Positions 47,101 through 59,100 of a DNA stretch of 64,000 bases are shown here, piece after piece. Positions within the stretch are counted from its first letter, which is position 1; each line of letters starts with the position of its first letter. Source of the stretch: Aspidiotus rigidus (lineage: Eukaryota; Arthropoda; Insecta; Hemiptera; Diaspididae); contig JAVHKY010000024.1 of assembly GCA_035079385.1 (NCBI GenBank), forward strand, positions 3,100,001 through 3,164,000, given 5' to 3'. Both the position numbers and the translations under genes were made by a program. Under the pieces are notes generated by a model. It made no database searches, was not told the origin of the DNA, and saw nothing but the letters and a program-made list of their open reading frames with translations.

Positions 47101-50100
47101 TCAGTAAGATGTGATATGAGAATTTCGGTGTGCTGTTTTGAGATATATGCATTGACTTTATGGAGCAGACCTCTTGTCCACACCCGATCAAAAGCTTGGC
47201 TCACGTCCAATAAGACCGCTGGTCGTATGTTTATGACAAAATTTTTTTAAGTCCCGGTGGAAGATCAAAGCTCTTGTTTCCGGAACTGTACTATAGAGAA
47301 TGAAGGGTGAAGCGTCATATAGTCATCTTGTAGGCCACAAATTCTGAAATTAAGAGGAGGAAATCAGTAGAAACATGAAAATGTCAAAACGCACAAACAT
47401 TTTCGATACAATTTGGAGTTCTGGAAATGTGTGCCGCAGGAAAATTGTCACATGGAAAAATGTGCCGCGATATAAGAAAGGTTGAGAAACTCCGGCTAGT
47501 ATAATTCTTTTGGTTAGCCCATAAGTATCAATGAATATGCTAGAAAATTCCTCATTAGTGGATAAGACTCACAAAAAAAATATCACTTGGTTGTCTTCCA
47601 CCTACTAACATGGTTTAGATTTCCATAGAAATTCTGATATGGTATTTCAAAAGAGGACGATCGATTTTAAGTTCTGAGAAAGGACCTAAACTCAGTAGCC
47701 TAATTGTCGAAAAAAACTTCCAAAATTACAATGATGTAGAGATTTGTTGTTGAAGTTGTAGTAGGTAAGTTATTTATAAGGGGCATTTTCTTTTCTTGTA
47801 GGTGCGAATGGAATGGCCTTCAAACAAAATTGGAAACGGCAAGAAGTATGTTACAGATTTGGAAGTCTTCTTATTTAACAACGAGACACGAAATAGAATC
47901 AAACGAGGACTTCTTCATCAGAAGATGGGAATTTGATAAATTAATTTTATTCTCTGAGACAGATTACATAACGAGTGTTCTCCAAGATATCATGGATGTG
48001 TTGAAGGTAAAGACGGGCGAAAAATACTCTAAATGGGTGTAATACATGATAAATTCCAGGAAAAAAAAAGATAATCTGGAATTAGAACGTATAGATCTAG
48101 CTCTTCAATCCTGGAGGAAAACATTTTCACCTCCGTCCTCCCTCAATTCAGGATATACCGTATGTAAATCCTCCCTTAATTCAGGATATGTTTGGCGACA
48201 ATTTTTTACCCGGATGAAATACTCTATGATAAGGGCTTTGATGGTTATCAAGCTTTTAGTAATGGGAGGAGTTTTTGAAACCTGTGGAAAATTAGTACAA
48301 AAAATGAATTTTACCTGAACTTTCTCTCGTATTTACAATTATGTACACGATGATGGTTTGTCTAGTAAATATTGCGAAGATTTTTCATTCCTCCACCTTC
48401 AGTTCAATTTTTCAGGTTGTGAAGCAATTTCAGAATCTGTTCGAGGCGTCCGGTCTCGCTGAGATCCCCGAATGCCGAAACGAGTGTAAAAAGTTGCAAA
48501 TGAAGTTGAAAAATCTGACGTTACCAATTGAAAAATCGGATTTTGATATTTATTTAGAAATCTTCAGAGACGAATGGCTGGAAATACTCGAGTTATTTTC
48601 GCAGAATAAAGTAGAAATGGATCAACATTTGAAAATACTGATTATTAAAACTTTTTCTCAAATCAAGTGAGTTCGAGTATACAAATCTATTTAGAGAAAC
48701 GAGGAATATCTCTCAGCATTTTTGAAAAAAGATGACATCGAATCGCTCATACTGAATAAATTCTGTTGCAGGGCATTTGAGGCAAGCGTTGAAACGGTTG
48801 AAAAAATATCTAGTATTGAAACTCGTCCAACTATCCACGATAGTTTGCCGTACATGTGCAACAAAATAATTTTATATTTTATGAAACAAATAAATATGTC
48901 TGATCAATCGTTCGAGGTAAATGGGCTGTGTAGTAGAGTCTATTTCATAATGTCTGATCGTAGGTATTGTATCCCATAATATTATGTAAGTTATTGTGTT
49001 TTTCGCTTTGTCTAGAGACACAAACAAAATCAATCACCGAATACTTACAAAATTTGTGATACTATTTTCTGGGCTGAACATGTACTAAGAGATCTGATCC
49101 AGCAAAAGGATAAACTAAACTCGATGATGGATATTGTGCGAATCAGTGTTTCTGTATTCAATGAAGTGAGTTCACAATAGGTACGTATGTCAAGCGTCCT
49201 GAAGAAGAATGTAGCCTGTATTTTTTCATATTTTGGCAGGCGATGGAAAGTTACAGTGAATTAGAACTGAAGATTCAAAATTATATTGAGACATCAATTA
49301 AATCTTGGAACTCTCGAGCAGCGTTATTAATGAGAGAAACTCTGACTAAAACAATCGTCGATGTAGACGAAGTCGTAGGCCTAAATCAGTCTTCAGGTTG
49401 GTCGCTGGAAAGAGAAGTTCCAAAGAATTTTTCTCTTCCTCTATTGTTTTAATGTTTAGCACTCGTATGAAGTAAACGGAATATGAACACTCTTTTTGTA
49501 AGGTTCAAGATATGGTGAGGATGAGTCGTGCCCTCAGTACATTGGCTCTGACAAAGTCACCAGTCTTGGCGCACTGAATTGGATTATGAAGGCGAAGCTA
49601 GCCAGCAAACCGAGTAACGCATACACGACTTTAATTAAGCCTCGTTTCATGTTTCTTGTGACTATCCCCTACTTAGTTCTTAGTTTCGAGTCTGGGAAAT
49701 ATAGGTATAACTGCGCGGCTAGAGAAAAAAAATTGCAAGAGAAGACACATTGCGTTTCGACGACTCATAAATAGGAACGCAGGAAACCTGTTTCATGAGT
49801 CATAACGACGGGGCGTCATAAGGAAACATTTCTATCCATACTTAATTGCCGTTTACATTTCCTCCTGTGGATCAGGTTTCCCGACTTTTTCGATCAACTT
49901 TGTAATTAAATACATTATTTCTTAATCAAAATCGAAAGAGACATGAAACATTTCTTACTTGTATAGAATTTTCTTTATCGTCTTTCAATGCATATTTGCT
50001 TAAATTTGTATAAATTTATGTCAGAAAAACAAGCGGAGGTCGTTTCGAAGAAGAAAATCGAAAAGAAACCTCCGGAATCTGCGTCCGAATTGCTATTCAT

Positions 50101-53100
50101 GGAAAGAGGTTACAGATTCAAATTGAAAATTCAGGTACCATAATTATACTCCTCAGTTTTTTTTCTGGTTTTTTACGTATTGATGCACATATTCCAACTC
50201 CCTTATTCAAATACCCATTAAAACTATCATCTGATAATTAAAAAAGAAAAAAAATTTCTTTTTCCAACCAGCAAGACGTTTTTGATGTTATTGATCATTT
50301 TTATAAATTGCATTCTGAAAGACCAGTCTCCTCTACTAAGAGCAGTAGTACTTTGAATTTCACCATAGCTTCGATGAAGACTAATATAGAAAAAGTTCAA
50401 ACTGCTCTGACGAAGTACAACAAATTCCTTGGAGATTTGGCACCGAACAGGGTGAGTTAAAAGTTCCTTTATTATTATTAACTCGCTGATAAAAGAAAAT
50501 TAGAAGCAGACGTTGCAATGGCAGCGAGGAACCCGCAATTCCTTAACTCGACCTCTCAGGTGGTGTGGAACTGAGTTGATAATCTTGTCATATAATTCAA
50601 ATCGAAATTATCATTCTACATTCCCACCTATCATATATAGCTCGGAAGTCACAATTCTTCCAAGTCCCCCTCCTATCATATATATAGTTCGAGGCTCGAA
50701 ATTCTTCTAAGTCCCCCTCCTATCATATATAGCTCGAGACTTGAAATTCCTCTAAGTCCCCCTCCTATCATATATAGCTCGAGATTTGAAATTCTTTCAA
50801 GTCCCCCTCCTATCATATATAGCTCGAGACTTGAAATTCTTCTAAGTCCCCCTCCTATCATATATAGCTCGAGTCTCAAAATTTTTCTAAGTTTTTGGTT
50901 GGACGGTGGACGGCGGACGGTAGCTCGAAAGTCAAAATTCTTCCAAGCCCCCCCCCCCCTATTATATATAGCTCGAGACTTGAAATTCTTCCAAGTCCCC
51001 CTCCTATCATATATAGCTCGAGACTGGAAATTCTTGCAAGTCCCCCTCCTATCATATATAGCTCGAGACTCGAAATTCTTCCAAGTCCCCCTTCTATCAT
51101 ATATAGCTCGGAAGTCACAATTCTTCCAAGTCCCCCTCCTATCATATATAGCTCGAGACTCGAAATTCTTCCAAGTCCCCCTTCTATCATATATAGCTCG
51201 GAAGTCACAATTCTTCCAAGTCCCCCTCCTATCATATATAGCTCGAGTCTCAAAATTTTTCCAAGTTTTTGGTTGGACGGTGGACGGCGGACGGTAGCTC
51301 GAAAGTCAAAATTCTTCCAAGCCCCCCCCCCCCCATTATATATAGCTCGAGACTTGAAATTCTTCCAAGTCCCCCTCCTATCATATATAGCTCGAGATTT
51401 GAAATTCTTTCAAGTCCCCCTCCTATCATATATAGCTCGAGACTTGAAATTCTTCTAAGTCCCCCTCCTATCATATATAGCTCGAGTCTCAAAATTTTTC
51501 TAAGTTTTTGGTTGGACGGTGGACGGCGGACGGTAGCTCGAAAGTCAAAATTCTTCCAAGCCCCCCCCCCCCCTATTATATATAGCTCGAGACTTGAAAT
51601 TCTTCCAAGTCCCCCTCCTATCATATATAGCTCGAGACTGGAAATTCTTCCAAGTCCCCCTCCTATCATATATAGCTCGAGACTCGAAATTCTTCCAAGT
51701 CCCCCTTCTATCATATATAGCTCGGAAGTCACAATTCTTCCAAGTCCCCCTCCTATCATATATAGCTCGAGTCTCAAAATTTTTCCAAGTTTTTGGTTGG
51801 ACGGTGGACGGCGGACGGTAGCTCGAAAGTCAAAATTCTTCCAAGCCCCCCCCCCCATTATATATAGCTCGAGACTTGAAATTCTTCCAAGTCCCCCTCC
51901 TATCATATATAGCTCGAGACTCGAAATTCTTCCAAGTCCCCCTTCTATCATATATAGCTCGGAAGTCACAATTCTTCCAAGTCCCCCTCCTATCATATAT
52001 AGCTCGAGTCTCAAAATTTTTCCAAGTTTTTGGTTGGACGGTGGACGGCGGACGGTAGCTCGAAAGTCAAAATTCTTCCAAGCCCCCCCCCCCCATTATA
52101 TATAGCTCGAGACTTGAAATTCTTCCAAGTCCCCCTCCTATCATATATAACTCGAGACTCGAAATTCTTCTAAATTCCGTAACCTAACCTAACCTTAGGT
52201 TACTAACTTCGCGGACGCGGACGTTTTCTGAGGATGTAATCTCCTAACAAAATGGATAGCGGGTTCCCCGCTAATACTTACATGTGCTCTCATTCACAGA
52301 TACCATTGTTGCGACAATATTTCCTCGAGATGGAACGCATAATCCAACCAGGAATGACTCATCTCACATGGAAGTATTCTGGAATCGAAGATTATTGTCA
52401 AAAAATAAATCAAAAATGCGAGCGAATAATTTTCTTAAACCAGCAAATGAATAAAATATTTGAGAAATTGGATTCTCTTGTAATGAGCATTGGAAACATC
52501 AATTTTTTTCCTATAGAACTTATCTTACCGACTGATATCACTTATGAGGTGAGTGTCATTTACCTACGTACAAAGATTTGTGTAGAACAAGTGTTTTAAA
52601 TTGTCATTCTTCTTAATAAATACAGAAATTCATGGAGAATTTGGATTCCGTAAAACGTGAAAAAATTGACGTTTGCTTGAAGTACTACTCCGTGATAACT
52701 CGCACTTTAATTCAACTAGAGAGTCTCGTTCTTCGTACTCATGGAGGGAGGTCGCCATTCATGACTGACCACTATAAATATTACAGAAACAAAATATTCA
52801 AAATGCTGAAGGAGTAATTTTCAAACTATCTTTATTGCAATTCTCTGTCACTTGACAACTCAGCGGAGTAGCCAAAGAAGAGCCACCTAAAAAACCTTGG
52901 GATAAGAAGTGAAGCAGTGGGAGATTCTCGTATGGATGTCCTTATCAAAGCTGTAATCGACTTTTTAGAGGTCTCGGAAATTTTTATTTGAGGCGCAATC
53001 AGACAAATCTAACCTTGAGTCGAAAAATTTTTTTGTGCAACTTTCAACTATCGAAAGCCCATTTTACACGTTAGAAATGTTCGTTTGTTTTTTATATATT

Positions 53101-56100
53101 AGCGGTTGTAATAATATTTTCAACGAGTTTCTCAATGAGCTCACTTTCAAAGCGTAAAAACGTTCCTAAAGTGTCGAACGGGCCTTCTAAAGTTGAATGT
53201 TGCATAAAAAATTTCCCTGTAAGGTGGGATTTGTCTGACTGCGCCTTATTTATTTCAGAGCTATAGCTTCATAGTTCAAACTTCTTCCAATTTCTTTCTC
53301 TTTTGTAGGATCAAATTTGTATTTCAAATACCTTTTCATACATACTCAAATTTGAATTAACTTATTTCACACAGGAAAAATGAATCAAAATTGAAAATAT
53401 TTTGAATTTGTATCATCTTAAAATGAAGAAGGTGATTTTGAGTGTAGACCAACAAATTTCTATAAACAATGTTCGTCCCCTCCTTCCATCCAAAAAATTT
53501 ATTTTCCTTTTTCGGGGCTTGTAGTGCACAGTACCATTGTTTCACTTCCTCCCTTGTCTGAAATTCATTCATACTCACTTCATTTTCAATTTCATGCTCA
53601 AATCTTGATCCCTGTTTGAAATCGATGAAACTATATGCCAACTTCTTCAGATCAATTTTGAGAAGTATCCAGAATTTGGACAAATTATTCGGAGGCCATT
53701 TCTTGGTTCACTTTGACGTTCAGTGCTATCTGGAGAAGAACGCCGTAAAAATAAAGCCATCCTGCCATGAATTATTTGAAGCAATCAAAATAACTGTGAT
53801 CCAATTCTTCATCGAGTAAGTGGTCGAAAGAAATGCGCGTTTCTGTCCAGGGACGATTTCAAGCTCACCTGTTCACTCTTCTCAATGCAGGCTGCGTTGC
53901 CTAAGATTCTGGTTACCAGATAGTGCCATTGTAAATCAAGATCCGACCGCCAGCAACGCCATCATTGTGGACGAAATTTCGAGCGACGAACAGATTAAAT
54001 CGAGTTGCATTGCTGCCTTGAATAGTTTGCAGAAATTATGTGATGGGTTGACAAGTTCCTTGACGAGGTGAAGTTTAAATTACTCCTGAAAAAATGTTCA
54101 CTATCTTATTGATATGGAATTCCCAACAGATGGTTCAAATATTCCATTTTATGGCAGTATAATAAAGAGAGTACCGTTGCGCTGTTCGCCTCGGCGGAGA
54201 GACCCGATTTGAAACGTTATGAAACGGTTTACAATCTGTACGCGGATATGGCGAACAAAATCGACGAAGAAAGTCCAGTTCTGAATATTTTTTGTGTAAA
54301 GTAATATAAAATTGGATTTAGCGAATTCGGCGATAAAGTTTGGTGCTGTCACCGTCGCTCGATATGATATTTCTAGTGTGAAGGCTGAAATGCTCATTGG
54401 CCAGTTGAAGGAGCACTGTCAGGAGTGGAAAGTACAACTCAGCGCACAACTTGCCGAAGATACCAAGAAGATGATTCTAACGATCGATGAACGAATTACA
54501 GTAAGTAAGTTGATGGAATTACAGAAAGAGTGAAAAAGGAGAACTTCAGATAGTGAGGCTCGTGGTAGACGTTTGAGAACAAGGGACAGACAAGAGGGGG
54601 AGCATCTAGGTGTCTTTTGCGCTAGTTTGGGTCAATGATGCGTATTGATGGCTGTACTGACAGCTCTTGGTTTTGTACTTAGAGTTGTGTAGTGTCTCAG
54701 CTGCCATCTTCCGGAACAAGCCCCTCGAGACCGAGCCTACCGCTGTGCCTACTAGGGATCCCACTCTCCCTAAGTAAAAGAGAAAATAATGGTGTGGCTA
54801 GACAGAGAGAGCCACTTTTTAAGAAACTCAAAAACTAAGTCAAACTGGGGAAAAACCAAAAAAAACAAAGGTGAGAAAGCTCTACGAACTACTCATGACG
54901 CTTTAAAAGGGGGTCATGCCGCGCCGTTCTTTATCCCCCTACGAGTGGAATTGACGGAATATTCCACCGACGATAACTCCGGAAGCGATTTAAATAATTA
55001 AAGCAAAATTGAACGAGTGTGAACAGAAATAAAAAGACAGATTTTTCGAGACATCGGAAAAATTGCACGTATTTTGTAATAAACAAAAAAAGAACCTGAA
55101 AAAAATGAAAAATGTAAATTTAATAACGATAATAATGGTATATAATATACGTATGTAATAATAATAGTATACGTACATACATCTGGTTCGTACTTTATTT
55201 GTTTTTAGAAAAATTTCGACTCTCGAACTATATATTTCGAAGTCCCTAAAATAGGTCCAGGTCACCGATGACGTCCTACTAGGTTTACAGTAGGTCTAGG
55301 CCTCCTTCATGCTAGCTTTATACTAAGTCTAGGCTTGCTTTAATTTTCAATATCAAAACAATTTGACTCATATTTTTAAGTCCTTTTCCTATCATATGTT
55401 CGCCGTGTGCCGTACGGCGGAAAGTTTGAAAAAATGTTGACTCCTATTGTATACACATAGCTTGGAGGATGAAATTTTTTCAAGTCCCCTTTCTATCATA
55501 ATATAGCTCGAGAGTGAAAATTTTTTCAAGTCCCCCTCCTATCATATATAGCTCGGAGATCGAAATTTTTCCATGTCATTTGCTGGACTGCGCACGGCGC
55601 GGCGCACAGTGGGATGAAACCCTCTCGTAGCCGGCAAAAAATAAAAAAATTAAGAAAACTACTTTGACCGTCTTGACCAGGGGGTTTTAATACTTGTAAA
55701 ATATGAATCTAAAGTCCATTTTCAGATTCGGAGCCCCCTCCCCTCTCCACACATATTTACACATGTTTGGCAGAAAATAAATAAAGATTCTCTGTCAGAA
55801 AGATCGGTTTGGGTTTTTTTTTGCCTCCACAGAACACATATCTGAAATCCATTTTTTTGATTAGAAGCCCCCTCCCTGAACCACAAGTATTTCATACTAT
55901 AATTTATTATGATAATGATGTAAATAGAGATTCTCTAGTAGAAAGATCTACAAGTTTTTTTTTAAACCACAGAACACAAATCCGAAATTCATTATCCAAT
56001 TGAGAGTCTCTTCTCCTCTCCACAAAAGTTCAATTCTGTCGTATACCTGATATGAACCCCTTCGTTCACTATTTGATTTGTCACATTTATATGAATTATT

Positions 56101-59100
56101 GTGTGCCTCTGAAGGAAGTTTGAAAAAAAAAAAATTTTTTCTATCATTTGTTAGTTCTACCTATTTACTCTTATTTTGTTCTTTTTTTTTTTTAAATTCT
56201 CATCATATAAATCTTCAATTGAAAAACTCATCGTTGCAGTCATCTTCTCCTTCTTCTTCTATTCCTCTTCTTCTTCAACAGTTTTCTTTAGCAATTTTGA
56301 TACTTTTTTTTAGGTGTTGTCAGCGTCTTTTCAATGAAATAGGTAATAAGGGCAAGTTTAGTAACTAAAAAAATCATTTTACCGATTCTCCACAACCATC
56401 CCTAAATTTTAATCTGCAAGAATACAAATAAAATTCAAATTGAAAGAAAAATAGCTTGAAATCATATTTTTCAGTTACTATTGCGAAAAAAGTTTTTCAC
56501 TGCTCGAGTTTTCAATGAATCTTTCTATTTTTTAGAAAGATTCAATTGAAGACAGTATCAAAGCAGAATTGGAAAATTTTCTTTAATAAGCTTTCTATTT
56601 CACTTTAAAATCATTGAAAATTTGTCTATTTTTTGACGCTGTAAAATTTTTTTGGATCAAAAATTTGGAGATCAAAAAAAATTTCTCTATAAATGGAGTT
56701 TTGAGCAACTTTTTTGTGAAGTTTTGTGAAGTCATTCCTTATAGAGACTACCTATGCACACTCGACAAACGTCGCAGAGTAACTACTGGTAAACCAAACC
56801 GTGTAGGGTCTTTGGGAGAATATATGCAATCTGTTGTACACCATTCTGGCCTTTCCCAACGGCCGACGGACACCCTTCAGGATGGTACTTCCTTCATACC
56901 TTGAAAAAAATCCAAATTATTTCTTGTTGTAAGCCACATTTACTTTTAAAACCAAGCTCATATCGCTGCAAAATGCAAGTTAATGCAACAAGTGTTAATG
57001 CACGATTCAAGTGAATGTTTTTGTGCGTTTGTTTGTGGTTATACTTTCTCGGCACATACTGGCACAAATTTTTGCCAGTCTAAAGAACTTGCATTTTGAA
57101 CACGTATGTAGTACTCACTGGCAATGCTTCATTCCAGCTTTAATTGAAAATACAGCTAAAAGCCATTAGAACCACATAAAAGAGCGTTAAAAATACTCCA
57201 GATTCAGTATTTAAAAAAATAAATGCTGATAAGTAAGACATTGGCTCAACAGTGAGCTCTACAGCGACGGAATAACAAATCCCCGCACCTTCAACCCTTC
57301 CCAATTATTCAAGTAGTAACCGTAAGGTGTCACTCAATGCGACTACAGACTCTTCAATACATGATTCAGGATTTTTAAAGTAGTACAAAATAATGTTCGA
57401 AGTTACATTATATTTTGGCGAAGTCACTTTTTCGATTTCTTGCCGCCTAGATGAGCGATTTATCCCAATGTGCGGCGATTTTCTCAAATACACCATATAA
57501 AACAGGTTCCTATTAAAATTTCCACTTTCGAGTTGTATGTGATCGGAGGTTCTAATTTGGCTGTTAGCTTGAAATATTGTATACTAGACTAGGAAGGGGG
57601 GCGAATGAGATCTCGAAAAGCCTTCATTATGATAGGCCTAATATGTATCATACTAGACTTCTTTATTAATCAATTTATTTATTTCCTCATTGTACTAGGC
57701 CCAATATTTATAGAAAAACCAAGAACTCTTTGAACTACACCAGAATAGACTTATTAATACCAAAAAGAGTGTAGCAAAATTAGCCACCAAACCGTTATGC
57801 GGGTAAAAACACTCGTATGCAGGCGAGGTATCGAGGGGCAAAACTCTTCAACAATCTATCAGCAGAAATCCGAGACTAGATTAAACTGTCGGCATTTAAG
57901 AGACAGGTTAGGCTACTCTCCAATCAGGCCCGCATTGTCGGTGAAAGACGAAAAGTTGAAAGACAAAAAATTTTCGAGAAAATAATATAGCGACTTGGCC
58001 GGAAGCGGCAAACGGCAAAAGAAATTACGACACTGTAAAACGGAAATACAATATGTGCCGCACTCGAGTCAGCACTCGGTTTTCTACGCGACGGACTCAT
58101 TTCCGAAGGGATCGATGAGAGAATTCTACAACTTTTACGGGAAGAAGTCGTTTCTTGGTCTCCTACAGACGTAAACTCTGTCTAGCGGCAGTTCACATCC
58201 CTGGCGAAGAGAGAAATTTGACGAAAACGATGAGGGAGAAACGTTAATGCAGCAAAAAAGAATTGAGAAATTGAACATACGCGAGAGAAACGAATAGACA
58301 TCAGCTGTCCCTCATAAACAAACAATTAACCGTCGTCCACCGAAAAGGCCTTCACTCTCCAATGGACTGAGAGAAAGTGCTCTAATGCTAGAACATGTAT
58401 GAGTATAGTAAAAAAAAAAAAATAGAAACTATTGTCAATTTAGGAGAGAACAGAGTCTGAAGATGTGCGCGTTTGAAATCGAGGTGGAGAAGAATGGCAA
58501 TTTGGTCTAACTATAAGGTATCATAAATATTTTGATCGGAAATGGAAAAAGAACGCAGACCTTAGCTTCGTCACATTCGTCACGCTCGAACTCTTGACCA
58601 GCAGATTAGAAAATATAACACACACTGAATATTTTTTATAAAAACAGCGTGGCTCACCGAGAAGCTGAGCGATGCGACTAAGTGGCGACATTACCTGGTA
58701 CAAATTGAGGTCACGAATGGGAGAGAAAGAAAATAAGGGACGGGGTTTACATATTCTTTGTTGTTTCGGTCTTCGTACATTCCAGGACTAACCTTTCTGC
58801 CACTAACATGGACCGAAAAATTTTGTTGATATCAAAAGGGATGTTATTGATGCGCGCGAGCACGGTGGTGTGAGCTTTCTCTATACGTTGAAGGAGCGAG
58901 TGAGAGAGGAATGTCGATAAGTCGATCGATGAAAGCGAATAAGGTAGAGAATTAATGAGAATGATGATGAAAGAAGAAACGTTAATAAGAACACCAACAG
59001 ATGGCGAAGTGAGGGGAAAGACGGTGGTTCTTACGATGGAGAGAAAAGGTGAGATCGACATAGTTGATAGAGAGACCACCTAGTTGTAGAGTGAAATAGA

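Larger units (their letters stand above)
44157..47801. other. Intron 8 of the dynein-tail gene, repeat-filled
   Basis: GTGAGA donor, TTTTCTTGTAG acceptor. Holds a retroposon 3' end with AATAAA (45198-45203) and an A-run (45213-45231), long AT-rich DNA (45400-46250) and a dead Jockey-like RT on the minus strand (46480-47245). Confidence 0.65.
50452..52299. other. Intron 15 (between exons 50272-50451 and 52300-52548) with minisatellite array
   Basis: The donor GTGAGTT and the acceptor TCATTCACAG are good. Almost all of it is the 45-bp minisatellite (50600-52175), followed by a short AACCT telomere-like array (52181-52195). The intron is large for this gene because of the array. Confidence 0.75.

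Noticed and set aside
49502..49774. Candidate extra dynein exon (GSRYGEDESCPQYIGSDK... frame)
   Set aside because: The exon ending at 49396 joins the exon at 50025 in phase without it; its reading continues into a foldback scrap (GGAACGCAGGAAACCTG) and stop, has no dynein motif and no good donor.
50895..52105. Long repetitive ORFs on both strands (187-278 codons) with 15-residue periods such as MIGGGLGRISSLELY
   Set aside because: They are translations of the 45-bp minisatellite, open in several frames because the unit is 15 codons; they lie in an intron and have no other support.
50600..52175. Regular 45-bp periodicity resembling a CRISPR array
   Set aside because: No distinct repeat/spacer alternation: the whole unit is repeated with small variations, and the context is a eukaryotic intron.
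56614..56904. Protein-like frame DKRRRVTTGKPNRVGSLGEY in the large dynein intron
   Set aside because: No known family recognised and no splice context in phase with the flanking dynein exons; left unassigned.
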